A program made the position numbers and the translations under genes. Positions 9,186 to 15,290 of a stretch of 50,765 nt of DNA are shown one piece after another (within the stretch, counting starts at the first letter, position 1; every line of letters starts with the position of its first letter). The stretch is taken from positions 1 through 50,765 of IMG/VR virus record IMGVR_UViG_3300034418_011047; one strand, given 5' to 3'. The notes beneath the pieces are model-generated. The model was not told the origin of the DNA and ran no database searches. It saw nothing but the letters and a program-made list of their open reading frames with translations. Origin of the DNA: a virus.

Positions 9186-9480
9186 TAATTAAATTCTTTT
9201 TCTTTAATCCCTTCTTAATGTTCGTCATCCTTTGAGATGTCACCCCCATCTGCTTTTTAACAATCTCGGTAGCTGTTGCTGAAAATCGCCCTCCTAAATC
9301 TACAATATCACCGCTTAATGCTAAATAATACGCTAAGTAATCAATTTCCCGATTTGCCAATTTCTTCTCAAAAATGGCATTTATAAGTGCAACCCTTACA
9401 CGCTGCATTTCAAACTTATCACTAAAAACTAATTTCTTTTTAAATACAGGGTATTTTTGCTGTTGACTCTTCGTCTCCAT
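9061..9480 (-). CDS. helix-turn-helix protein, candidate small terminase or regulator
   Basis: 139 residues from the ATG at 9480 (METKSQQQKYPVFKKK); an in-frame start at 9555 would add 25 residues inside the HNH gene. Residues about 60-115 are helical and contain a likely HTH (SATATEIVKKQMGVTSQRMTNIKKGLKKKNLII), with a short wing-like strand following. HTH proteins close to terL are often small terminase subunits, but a late regulator would look similar. The 3' end overlaps the next gene by up to 125 nt in another frame, which is unusual. Confidence 0.5.
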   Translation of the reverse strand: METKSQQQKYPVFKKKLVFSDKFEMQRVRVALINAIFEKKLANREIDYLAYYLALSGDIVDLGGRFSATATEIVKKQMGVTSQRMTNIKKGLKKKNLIIEKDGKEEIIPELHPKSQEGAGFIIGLQVSIGSGENQDVSE

Positions 9481-9725
9481 TTCATAAACTTTTGATGTAT
9501 GTCGCTCAATTCTTCCCTTGTAATTCCTACCCCATCGTGATAGTGAGCGTGACAACCCCTACACAGCAACATTAGCTTTTCAGGGTTGTCGCAATCTTCG
9601 CACCATCTGCCATCTATGTGGTGTACATCATGACCAGGGTTATTGCATCGCTCACAGGGTAGTACATCGTTTGATCCCCATTTGGGGTAGAAAGTTTTGA
9701 GATAATTTTTCTTATGCTTTTCCAC
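9429..9725 (-). CDS. HNH endonuclease
   Basis: 98 residues with a complete HNH fold: zinc-binding CERCNNPG, the HDVHHIDGRW core with catalytic His, then NPEKLMLLCRGCHAHYHDG carrying the Asn, the second CxxC pair and the last His. HNH proteins next to terL commonly assist DNA packaging by nicking, as in HK97-type phages; a free-standing homing nuclease is the alternative. It overlaps the gene before it by 14 nt and the HTH gene after it by 52 nt. Confidence 0.88.
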   Translation of the reverse strand: MEKHKKNYLKTFYPKWGSNDVLPCERCNNPGHDVHHIDGRWCEDCDNPEKLMLLCRGCHAHYHDGVGITREELSDIHQKFMKWRRRVNSKNTLYLKRN

Positions 9726-10128
9726 TTAGCCAAGCCTGAATATATGCTTTCACAGAAACAGCGTCATCGTAATTCTCAAAAGGAATACTCCGATTTACAA
9801 CTCCGCTTAAAATTACAAAATATGGTTCGTCCTTCTGACCTGTCAGGGTAACAGCACTAATCGCACTCGGATAAATATTCGTCTCTTCTACATAATCTTC
9901 AGCGGTCTCGTATTCATCTGTTTGCTCATCTCCCGAAAGAACAATAGATGTCAACACTTCCGCACTATCCACAGCCACACGAATTGTCAAATAATCTTCG
10001 TAGAATACCAATAAAATCGGAAATGCGTGATCCTTGACCTTCATTTCAGGGGTAGAGATCATAGGAATGTAAAATCCCGACTCGCCACCAATTTCCTCTA
10101 ATTTGTTTTTAGAAATAGATTGAATCAT
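9712..10128 (-). CDS. hypothetical protein
   Basis: 138 residues, soluble, acidic, rich in beta-strand-like segments (FPILLVFYEDYLTIRVAV; PYFVILSGVVNRSIPF). No domain recognised. It is coupled by ATGA to the glucosaminidase gene before it and overlaps the HNH gene after it by 14 nt, so it is part of the late operon. The function is unknown. Confidence 0.6.
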   Translation of the reverse strand: MIQSISKNKLEEIGGESGFYIPMISTPEMKVKDHAFPILLVFYEDYLTIRVAVDSAEVLTSIVLSGDEQTDEYETAEDYVEETNIYPSAISAVTLTGQKDEPYFVILSGVVNRSIPFENYDDAVSVKAYIQAWLSGKA

Positions 10129-10664
10129 ACTGTGTCAAATTGTGAAAGGTTATATGCCTCAATAACGGCAATTAATTTATTCGCATAATTAGGATCCACC
10201 GCATACCCACTTCTATACAACCCCCAAGCCCATTTCCGGTAATCTTTCCCATAAGTCTGTAAATGTTTATAACGACTTCCAGACAACACCAAACTGTGCG
10301 CCCGATAAGATGCCCACACAGTCTTAAAATTTAAAAACTGCGCCTTCGACCATTTCCCATTTTTATCAGAATCCGGATAATCCACACAGCCATCAATCAA
10401 CTCCATAATAGAGTGATTAAAAGTGCGACACTTAATCCCAAAATGATTATTAGCAATAATAGCCAACCTGGATTTGCCTTTCCCACTTTCTAAAATAGCC
10501 TGACCTAACTTTATAGATGCAGGTATCCCATACTTGTCCATTTCAGATACAGCCACATGGGCATATCTCTGAATATACTTATCTACGTCTTCAGGGATAG
10601 GAACCTCCTTTGGTTTTGAAAACAGAACCCCTGTAGACACCAAGAATATCAATGCGTACTTCAT
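10125..10664 (-). CDS. secreted GH73-type N-acetylglucosaminidase (endolysin or virion lysin)
   Basis: 179 residues. An N-terminal hydrophobic signal (MKYALIFLVSTGVLFSK) precedes a glucosaminidase domain with the characteristic KLGQAILESGKGKSRLA (catalytic Glu), NNHFGIKC, RAHSLVLSGSRYKHL and a GYAVDPNYANKLIAVIE ending. The enzyme hydrolyses GlcNAc-beta-1,4-MurNAc linkages in peptidoglycan. The signal sequence implies export by the host Sec system, so lysis timing could be partly holin-independent. It is the second gene after the late promoter. A second wall hydrolase, an amidase, lies at 39,066-39,743. Confidence 0.88.
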   Translation of the reverse strand: MKYALIFLVSTGVLFSKPKEVPIPEDVDKYIQRYAHVAVSEMDKYGIPASIKLGQAILESGKGKSRLAIIANNHFGIKCRTFNHSIMELIDGCVDYPDSDKNGKWSKAQFLNFKTVWASYRAHSLVLSGSRYKHLQTYGKDYRKWAWGLYRSGYAVDPNYANKLIAVIEAYNLSQFDTV

Positions 10665-10703
10665 AACCTTCTAAACAACACAAAAATGTGTATAGTTCAA
10701 TAA

Positions 10704-11030
10704 TTAAAATAAAAATACCTTAATACGTCCCTTATCTAAAGAAAACCTCTCATAAGGATCCTCAAAGAAAGAAACCATCTCACTAGAAGAAACAACAATA
10801 AAGGTTCTATTCAATATAACCACCTTCGTAGAAACAGGTATAGGCGCACCCCTCCAAATAATCCGATAGCTATATACAGTACGAGAAGGCAAAGCCCTAT
10901 CCAAATATTTCCGAGAAAAATAATACAAAGTCAAAAACCTCTGACAAATCCTCTTCCATAAAGAAGAATACCTCACACCTCTCCCCTTAGATTCTATACA
11001 ATGTACAATTTCAATAACTCTGCTTTCCAT
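10704..11030 (-). CDS. first gene of the late operon, unknown
   Basis: 108 residues, basic, with aromatic-rich strands (YYFSRKYLDRALPSRTVYSYRIIWRG) and no recognised domain. It sits directly under the strongest host-type promoter in the window. The ATG lies about 12 nt after the end of the -7 box, so the mRNA leader would be only a few nucleotides. The 39-nt gap to the lysin gene shows no hairpin. As the promoter-proximal gene it could be a late regulator or superinfection factor; that is speculation. Confidence 0.6.
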   Translation of the reverse strand: MESRVIEIVHCIESKGRGVRYSSLWKRICQRFLTLYYFSRKYLDRALPSRTVYSYRIIWRGAPIPVSTKVVILNRTFIVVSSSEMVSFFEDPYERFSLDKGRIKVFLF

Positions 11031-11042
11031 AACAGTTTTTTA

Positions 11043-11074
11043 CAAATATACAAAATAATTCTATTTTTGTCAAG
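11043..11074 (-). promoter_or_regulatory. late-arm promoter (Bacteroidota type)
   Basis: On the minus strand TTGACA (11,074-11,069) is followed after 17 nt by TATATTTG (11,050-11,043), a full match to the TAnnTTTG -7 element of Bacteroidota primary sigma promoters. It points at the gene starting at 11,030 and is the only clear promoter ahead of the whole leftward block, so it probably drives lysin, packaging and head genes. Confidence 0.8.
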
Positions 11075-11081
11075 TGGTATT

Positions 11082-11105
11082 TGTGTCTACAGGGGATGAG
11101 ACACA
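11082..11105. repeat. inverted repeat beside the late promoter
   Basis: TGTGTCT and AGACACA form a perfect 7-bp inverted repeat with a 10-nt spacer, just upstream of the late promoter's -33 box. It could be an operator for a dimeric regulator or a weak bidirectional hairpin. There is no T run on either side. Confidence 0.5.
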
Positions 11106-11156
11106 GATTAAGCCGTTCCCCCCTTATTTCCTTTATTTTCCCTCCCGCCCTTTAAT

Positions 11157-11188
11157 CCCATCTTATTATGTCTGGTTTTTGTGACACC
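11157..11188. repeat. 32-nt repeat, copy 1 (divergent copy)
   Basis: Starts CCCATCTTATTATG and ends GGTTTTTGTGACACC. It differs at three positions from copies 2 and 3. Similarity to copy 2 extends leftward about 35 nt through a pyrimidine-rich tract (TTATTTC...CCCGCCC), so copies 1 and 2 are a tandem pair of roughly 80-nt units about 120 nt apart. Confidence 0.8.
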
Positions 11189-11277
11189 TGTTTTTGAAGG
11201 ATTTTTAAGTACACAATTTTTGTGAATTATGAGCCAGTACCCTCTATTTCTTCTATTTTAGCCACCCGCCCTTATAT

Positions 11278-11309
11278 CCCATCTTATTGTGTACGGTTTT
11301 TGTGACACC
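11278..11309. repeat. 32-nt repeat, copy 2
   Basis: Starts CCCATCTTATTGTG and ends GGTTTTTGTGACACC, identical over 32 nt to copy 3 at 22,225-22,256, which is 11 kb away. It is preceded by a pyrimidine-rich tract shared with copy 1. Confidence 0.85.
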
Positions 11310-11474
11310 CTTTTTAGGCGTTCTAAGCCACTTAAAAACAGTTGTGGGGGAAGTAGATTGGAAAAGCGTGAAAACCCCTTAGAAGGGCTTACAATAGGTA
11401 GGGGTACTTATTTGAGATCTTTGGCAAAAGACCCCCCCATTGTGCAGATTGTAGAAAATTTACTGGGCAGATTT

Positions 11475-11580
11475 TAGAGCGTGTTAGAAAAGTAGAGCGT
11501 ACTGAAAAAGTAGGGCGTGATTGAAATTGTTAGGTGTGCGATTAGAATTGTTGGTGCGTATTTTAGAATTTATAGCGTGA
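11475..11580. repeat. iteron-like tandem array (six units)
   Basis: Units begin at 11,475, 11,493, 11,511, 11,531, 11,552 and 11,573, with 18-21 nt spacing. The shared pattern is T-(A/G)-G-x-GCGT or GTGCG followed by T-x-GAA(A/T). Examples are TAGAGCGTGTTAGAAAAG and TAGAGCGTACTGAAAAAG; later units diverge. Near-helical spacing suggests one protein bound per turn or two, as in origin iterons. Confidence 0.6.
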
Positions 11581-11730
11581 GGGGGGACCATAATGTTTAA
11601 TGCACCCCCACCTGCGCGACATGGGGAAATACCCCCCACAAATTGTTTAAAACAAAAATTTTGTCGGAAAAATATATAGAAAAAAATTGTATCGTTTTTT
11701 TTCATGCAGCCACTACCTGACCACCTGTAA

Positions 11731-11975
11731 CACATAGAAAAATAACACATGGATCTCTTTCTCATGCGTCTCATCCCGCTCTCAACACATAGCAATATTT
11801 TATATCAAAGAAAAAACACATTGAAAAAAATATCATAAATAGCACATAGAAAAAATATATATTAATCTTTATAACATATCTAAAAATACCTGATGAATCA
11901 CATATGCAAATAAATTATATCCTTTTTCCTAACATATGCAAAAAAAATACATGATTGATCCCTATATATGTGAAA
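11731..11975. repeat. A/T-rich stretch with spaced CACATA/AACATA boxes
   Basis: CACATA-, CACATT-, CACATG- or AACATA-type boxes occur at about 11,731, 11,745, 11,786, 11,817, 11,843, 11,873, 11,899 and 11,931, with an inverted ATATGTG near 11,966. Most spacings are 26-35 nt. Between them the DNA is almost pure A/T. The arrangement suggests a duplex-unwinding element or a second class of initiator sites. Confidence 0.45.
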
Positions 11976-12031
11976 ATATTACCTAAGTACTCATATATTC
12001 ATATTATACATAAATCGATGTTTGTATTTGC

Positions 12032-12072
12032 GGTTTTAAGGCGTTCTACGGGCATTTTGTCCCGTTCTGGTA
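12032..12072. repeat. direct repeat upstream of the GP88-like gene
   Basis: GGTTTTAAGGCGTTCT followed by a short imperfect hairpin (ACGGG...CCCGT) and TTCTGGTAT. A diverged copy lies at 13,208-13,251 after the gene, and a core-only copy (TTTTTAGGCGTTCT) is at 11,311-11,324. The pair brackets the GP88-like gene and its micro-ORF. Confidence 0.5.
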
Positions 12073-12228
12073 TCTGTATTCATTTTTGCGTCAATCTGCG
12101 CTCAGAAGCGAAAAAACGGTTACAGCCAATAACCGCGCACGTTTGCGCTCCCTGTAGATTCCAATTTATTACAAATAAAAATATATTTTCAATCTGGAAA
12201 AAAAGATTAAAAAATACGGTTCTTTTTT

Positions 12229-12236
12229 TATCTTTG
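12229..12236 (+). promoter_or_regulatory. early promoter -7 box for the GP88-like gene
   Basis: TATCTTTG matches TAnnTTTG, 39 nt before the ATG at 12,276. No clear TTG or TTTG box is seen at the expected upstream distance, so it is weaker than the others or activator-dependent. Confidence 0.5.
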
Positions 12237-12275
12237 TGTATTATTCATTTTTTCACATATTAAAATTTTTCTATT

Positions 12276-13028
12276 ATGAATGTTTGGGATGAATTCGATT
12301 TTTGGCAAAAGCGTGATTTTTTGGAATACTACAAAAAGCGCGTCTTATTGTCCAAGGGACAAACAAACAGCAAAACGGCCAAGAATACACGCGAAACACG
12401 TATTTTGTACCTTGCTCCAGCCTTTCAAAACACCAAGGGTTGGACGGTTTGCTCGCACGCAACGGCCGGTTGTATCTCGGCTTGCCTCTTTAGTGCTGGC
12501 CGTGGTGCTTTCCAATCTGTACAGGTAGCGCGCTCTCGGCGTACGGAATTCTATCTACAGTATAAGCATGATTTTTTAACGCAACTACTTAGCGAGTTGA
12601 CGAAATTTGACAAGTTGATGAAAAAGCGCGGGACAGTTGGCGCCGTTCGGCTTAACGGTACATCAGATATCGATTTTCTCTATTCTTTTGACAAAGGGCT
12701 GGATATATCGCTTTTAGACGAGTTTCAAAATTTGGTCTTTTACGATTACACAAAGAACCCAGCACGTGTAAAAAGGTACACAGGCTCAAAGTATAACCTT
12801 TGCTTTTCGCGCTCCGATTGCAATGATAGGGATACATTGCAAGTGCTAAATTCAGGCGGCACGGTTTCCGTTGTTTTCAGGGATGACGACCTTCCCACAA
12901 CTTGGCACGGTTTCCGTGTTGTCGATGGTGACAAACGGGATGACCTTATGTTAGATGTCCGCAACGTGGTCTTAGGTCTTAGGGCAAAAGGCAAGGCCAA
13001 AAAGGATGCCAGCGGTTTTGTTATCTAA
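12276..13028 (+). CDS. GP88-family protein (DUF7227-like)
   Basis: 250 residues. It matches the phage GP88-type family as I know it: LYLAPAFQNTKGWTVCSHATAGCISACLFSAGRGAF near residues 45-80 with conserved cysteines, then GAVRLNGTSDIDF, VFYDYTKNPARVKRY, LCFSRSDCND, TVSVVFRDDDLP, and the terminal VLGLRAKGKAKKDASGFVI. The family is widespread in phages and plasmids. The cysteine pattern suggests a metal or Fe-S site, and the biochemical role is not established. It is the first early gene after the intergenic region, so it is probably expressed at once on infection. A matching leader (TTTCACATATTAAAATTTTTC) recurs before the micro-ORF that follows. Confidence 0.85.
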   Translation: MNVWDEFDFWQKRDFLEYYKKRVLLSKGQTNSKTAKNTRETRILYLAPAFQNTKGWTVCSHATAGCISACLFSAGRGAFQSVQVARSRRTEFYLQYKHDFLTQLLSELTKFDKLMKKRGTVGAVRLNGTSDIDFLYSFDKGLDISLLDEFQNLVFYDYTKNPARVKRYTGSKYNLCFSRSDCNDRDTLQVLNSGGTVSVVFRDDDLPTTWHGFRVVDGDKRDDLMLDVRNVVLGLRAKGKAKKDASGFVI

Positions 13029-13052
13029 TTTCCTCACATTAAATTATTTTCT

Positions 13053-13121
13053 ATGTTTGCTATCCTTTCCCTTATTTTGGTCTGCGTTATCTGCGCTGCG
13101 ATGATTGCCGACCCACGCTAA
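13053..13121 (+). CDS. 22-residue membrane micro-protein
   Basis: MFAILSLILVCVICAAMIADPR: a single hydrophobic helix and a short polar tail. The upstream sequence (CCTCACATTAAATTATTTTCT) resembles the leader of the GP88-like gene 0.8 kb earlier, and a strong terminator starts 6 nt after the stop codon. That suggests a real terminal gene of the first early transcript. Function unknown. Confidence 0.5.
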   Translation: MFAILSLILVCVICAAMIADPR

Positions 13122-13127
13122 ACTATT

Positions 13128-13161
13128 GCCCACAGGTGCGTAACCTGTGGGCATTTTTTTT
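13128..13161 (+). terminator. strong intrinsic terminator
   Basis: GCCCACAGGT / ACCTGTGGGC pair over 10 bp without mismatch around GCGTA, followed by A and eight T. It closes the first early transcript. Confidence 0.92.
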
Positions 13162-13651
13162 GCCCATACATATTTAATTTTTTTGTATTGGTTGTTTTTC
13201 GATTTCTGGTTTTAAGCCGTTCTGATGGACTTTTGACCTGTTTTGGGGTATTGGTATGGGTTGGGTATTTTCTTCGCTCTGTGGTCTTTAAAAAGGGCAA
13301 ATTTGGGATTTTTGGCGTGGTGGTCGGATCTCACACCAACCCATCAGCCCAGGCACTTGACATATTTTGGAAATTTATATTGGATTTTTTTTGATATTGG
13401 GATTATTGGTCGGGTGGTCAGAAATGCCTGGCGGTGGGCGGTGGGCAGTGGTGGGCTGCCTGTGATGCTTGGGCGGAGAGGAGAGGGAGAGAGGAGGAAA
13501 AAAGAAAGAAACCCATTCCGCCCCACAAAATTCTGCAAAAATCCATGTAAGAAAAACAAATACCTACCTCCCTGACCTACAACCCATCCCACAGAGACAT
13601 AGAAATATCTCATATCCTTTCAAAAAAAATGTAATTTTATTTTACAGCACA
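13162..13651. other. gene-free spacer
   Basis: About 490 bp between a terminator and the next promoter. It contains the diverged repeat at 13,208-13,251, a G/T-rich stretch (about 13,240-13,490) and an A-rich stretch. Open frames occur on both strands, but their composition (runs of G, W, K, R) is not protein-like and I see no start context. It may hold the remains of a decayed gene. Confidence 0.5.
13208..13251. repeat. diverged direct repeat downstream of the GP88-like gene
   Basis: GGTTTTAAGCCGTTCT...GTTTTGGGGTAT aligns with 12,032-12,072 over about 42 nt with roughly a quarter mismatched. Its function is unknown; it could be a relic of duplication or a regulatory site. Confidence 0.45.
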
Positions 13652-13684
13652 TTTGGATTTCTCATTCGGATGGGTATATATTTG
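13652..13684 (+). promoter_or_regulatory. promoter for the small-gene array
   Basis: TTTG (13,652-13,655) and TATATTTG (13,677-13,684) are separated by 21 nt, a consensus Bacteroidota promoter. It points into the small-gene array starting at 13,773. Confidence 0.75.
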
Positions 13685-13734
13685 CAGCAGTCCTGATGAG
13701 GACACGTTCATTGAAAATTCCATAATCTTAACCG

Positions 13735-13756
13735 ACAAACGGGGACACTCGTTTGT
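13735..13756 (+). promoter_or_regulatory. leader hairpin 1
   Basis: ACAAACG / CGTTTGT pair over 7 bp; the last stem base is 16 nt before the ATG at 13,773. The stem sequence differs completely from the G-rich hairpins that follow, but the spacing is the same. Confidence 0.65.
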
Positions 13757-13772
13757 GCAAAACCATTGTGTT

Positions 13773-14141
13773 ATGTTTTATCGAATCGTAAAGGAAACTT
13801 TCTCCCAAACCTCCGACATCTTCCAAACAGACAACCCATATTTGGCTGGTGTGGAATTCTACCAGATGATTCTGGAAATTGAGGGAAGGGATTACATGGG
13901 GGCATCGGAATTTGAGGGGTTTGTCGACAATGGGTATGTCATCAATTCTGAGACATACAGGCTCGATTCCTTTGAAAAGCCCGAAGATGCGAACACCATT
14001 CTTGTCACAATAGGGGAGACCATTTATGGGTCTACCACTTGGGCTGGCTTTTATAAGTTAGCCTATTATCACAAGGAGGTTAGGGCGTATGTTGCGGGCA
14101 TTGACGTTACACCAGAGCCATCAGATGAGGAGTACTATTGA
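13773..14141 (+). CDS. small protein of the MFYRI...DVTPEP family, copy 1
   Basis: 122 residues from the ATG at 13,773; an earlier in-frame codon exists, but the start chosen matches its paralogues and lies 16 nt after hairpin 1. It shares with the genes at 14,215 and 16,639 an N-terminal MFYRI, a central GVEFYQMI, then GYVINSETYRLDSFE, a VTIGETIYGSTTWAGFYKL segment and the C-terminal AYVAGIDVTPEP. No known domain is recognised. The charge pattern and lack of membrane segments suggest a soluble cytoplasmic protein. It is the first gene of a promoter-led array of small genes, probably early accessory or host-takeover factors. Confidence 0.7.
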   Translation: MFYRIVKETFSQTSDIFQTDNPYLAGVEFYQMILEIEGRDYMGASEFEGFVDNGYVINSETYRLDSFEKPEDANTILVTIGETIYGSTTWAGFYKLAYYHKEVRAYVAGIDVTPEPSDEEYY

Positions 14142-14174
14142 TTTTCTCCTCACTTGAACTAATTACTTTACAAC

Positions 14175-14198
14175 GAGGGCGGGGTAACACCCGTTCTC
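14175..14198 (+). promoter_or_regulatory. leader hairpin 2
   Basis: GAGGGCGGG / CCCGTTCTC, 9 bp with G-U pairs, loop GTAACA, followed by ACAAACTTTTTTT. It ends 16 nt before the ATG at 14,215. Confidence 0.8.
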
Positions 14199-14214
14199 AC
14201 AAACTTTTTTTGTT

Positions 14215-14589
14215 ATGCAATTGTACAGAATTACAAGCAAAAGCGAGGGCGTGTCAACAACCCTTTTTCAGCACTCCGAATGGAGTGTTGTTGGAGCAAA
14301 GTTTATGCAGTTCTACGTTGTCCAAACAATGGCTAACGAGAACATTGAAAAAATCGATGTGGGGTGGCTTGAGGAGTGGGCTGCGGGAGGCTGCGAAATT
14401 AACGGCAGCCGATATAGATTTGAAGAGTTCAGCGCAGAGCAAGCGGACTATGTAACCATCATTGTTGACGAGGAGGAATATGAAGGAACATGGGCGGATT
14501 TTTACCGAATGTTTTATCAGCATCCAGACAAAATTGTGAAGGCATACATAGGTAATGCGGATGTAACGCCTCAAAGGCATCCAAAATAA
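14215..14589 (+). CDS. small protein of the MFYRI...DVTPEP family, copy 2 (diverged)
   Basis: 124 residues. It is paralogous to the genes at 13,773 and 16,639: MQLYRI start, GGCEINGSRYRFEEF in the middle, a TWADFYRMFYQHPDK segment and AYIGNADVTPQ at the end. The central part has diverged more than in the other two copies. It is translated from the ATG 16 nt after a G-rich hairpin. Soluble, acidic, function unknown. Tandem paralogues in an early accessory region often reflect selection against host defences, but nothing here identifies a target. Confidence 0.7.
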   Translation: MQLYRITSKSEGVSTTLFQHSEWSVVGAKFMQFYVVQTMANENIEKIDVGWLEEWAAGGCEINGSRYRFEEFSAEQADYVTIIVDEEEYEGTWADFYRMFYQHPDKIVKAYIGNADVTPQRHPK

Positions 14590-14600
14590 TCATTAACCGA

Positions 14601-14624
14601 GAGGGCGGGGTAACACCCGCTCTC
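14601..14624 (+). promoter_or_regulatory. leader hairpin 3
   Basis: GAGGGCGGG / CCCGCTCTC, 9 bp, loop GTAACA, followed by ACAAACTTTTTTTGCT and the ATG at 14,641 (16 nt). Confidence 0.85.
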
Positions 14625-14640
14625 ACAAACTTTTTTTGCT

Positions 14641-14865
14641 ATGGAAACTTTAGTACTCAATTCGACCAACACGTTCGAACTGCCAAGCCGAGAGTTGTTG
14701 GTCGACCTCGAAATCGACCAAGGGTGCGGAGACCCGTTTACCCTCGCTGTTATCTTTATCGAGGAACATTGGCCATCGGACAGGGTAGTTCCTGACAACG
14801 TGGTCAATTTCCTTGTCGATTTAATTGTCGATTGGGGAGTAATTCGGGAGGCATTGAATTCTTAA
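14641..14865 (+). CDS. small acidic hypothetical protein
   Basis: 74 residues, acidic, with a hydrophobic core (PFTLAVIFIEEHWPS; NVVNFLVDLIVDWGVI). It starts METLVLNSTNTFELPSREL. No recognised domain. The start is fixed by the hairpin spacing, and the gene is one unit of the hairpin-led array. Confidence 0.6.
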   Translation: METLVLNSTNTFELPSRELLVDLEIDQGCGDPFTLAVIFIEEHWPSDRVVPDNVVNFLVDLIVDWGVIREALNS

Positions 14866-14868
14866 CCA

Positions 14869-14892
14869 GAGGGCGGGGTAACACCCGCTCTC
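14869..14892 (+). promoter_or_regulatory. leader hairpin 4
   Basis: GAGGGCGGG / CCCGCTCTC, 9 bp, loop GTAACA, then ATAATTTTTTTTGAT and the ATG at 14,908 (15 nt). Confidence 0.85.
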
Positions 14893-14907
14893 ATAATTTT
14901 TTTTGAT

Positions 14908-15183
14908 ATGAATTATGTAATCGTTAAAACTCGACATGGAGAGAGGAGAGGGAGAGTGGTCGGTCATTTTCCCTCCGCCAAACAGGCGAGGGAGGAAATG
15001 GTTGATATCGCCCTTTGGGAGGGCTACCACAAAAATGGGGAGGGGAGAGAGGTGCGTAACGGCAGACCATACGATTCTGCCAATAGGATGTATCTATACA
15101 CGAATGCCAATTGGCATCAGTTCACAGAGGATGTGTATACATGGGAGTGTATACCTGAGAGAGAGTGGAGAAAAGAGAGGTGA
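14908..15183 (+). CDS. small hypothetical protein
   Basis: 91 residues, basic, starting MNYVIVKTRHGERRGRVVGHFPSAKQAREEM, with later NRMYLYTNANWHQFTEDVYTWECIPEREW. The alternation of strand and helix resembles small phage proteins that bind nucleic acid or other proteins, but no family is recognised. It ends 28 nt before a promoter, so it closes this sub-operon. Confidence 0.6.
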   Translation: MNYVIVKTRHGERRGRVVGHFPSAKQAREEMVDIALWEGYHKNGEGREVRNGRPYDSANRMYLYTNANWHQFTEDVYTWECIPEREWRKER

Positions 15184-15211
15184 TTTTTTTTCATTCAGTT
15201 GAAGGGAGGGG

Positions 15212-15242
15212 TTGACTATGTCGATTCTTTCCTTTAACTTTG
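15212..15242 (+). promoter_or_regulatory. promoter P-A (one of a duplicated pair)
   Basis: TTGAC (15,212) and TAACTTTG (15,235-15,242), 23 nt apart start to start. The surrounding 60 nt, including an upstream T run and AGTTGAAGGGAGG, is repeated nearly identically at 17,673-17,734. Confidence 0.8.
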
Positions 15243-15260
15243 CGGTATATTTTTTTAACC

Positions 15261-15275
15261 GAGGCAATGCGCCTC
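15261..15275 (+). promoter_or_regulatory. leader hairpin 5
   Basis: GAGGC / GCCTC around AATGC, followed by ACAATACTTTTAGTT and the ATG at 15,291 (15 nt). It is shorter than the others but has the same spacing and the same ACAA after the stem. Confidence 0.65.
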
Positions 15276-15290
15276 ACAATACTTTTAGTT

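Larger units (their letters stand above)
11031..12275. other. divergent intergenic region, candidate replication origin and control region
   Basis: About 1.2 kb without a convincing gene, between divergent late and early arms. In order it holds the late promoter, an inverted repeat (11,082-11,105), two copies of a longer repeat (cores 11,157-11,188 and 11,278-11,309), a six-unit iteron-like array (11,475-11,580), a strongly A/T-rich stretch with ACATA boxes (about 11,640-12,000), and a promoter for the first early gene. Iterons beside an A/T-rich unwinding-type segment is the usual plan of a replication origin. Confidence 0.55.

Noticed and set aside
11484-11795. Minus-strand open frame of 103 codons in the intergenic region
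   Set aside because: It covers the iteron array, has no start context, and its composition is not protein-like.
11731-11975. Spaced CACATA boxes considered as a CRISPR array
   Set aside because: Repeats are only 5-7 nt and degenerate, spacers vary in length and are simple A/T sequence, and no cas genes are near.
13243-13613. Overlapping open frames on both strands in the 13.2-13.6 kb spacer
   Set aside because: G-, W-, K- and R-rich low-complexity translations, no promoter or leader, and conflicting frames on both strands.
13690-13720. CTGATGAG resembling a hammerhead ribozyme core upstream of the first array gene
   Set aside because: The GAAA that should close the core is separated from the possible stem II by extra bases and no stem I/III pairing or cleavage triplet is evident.
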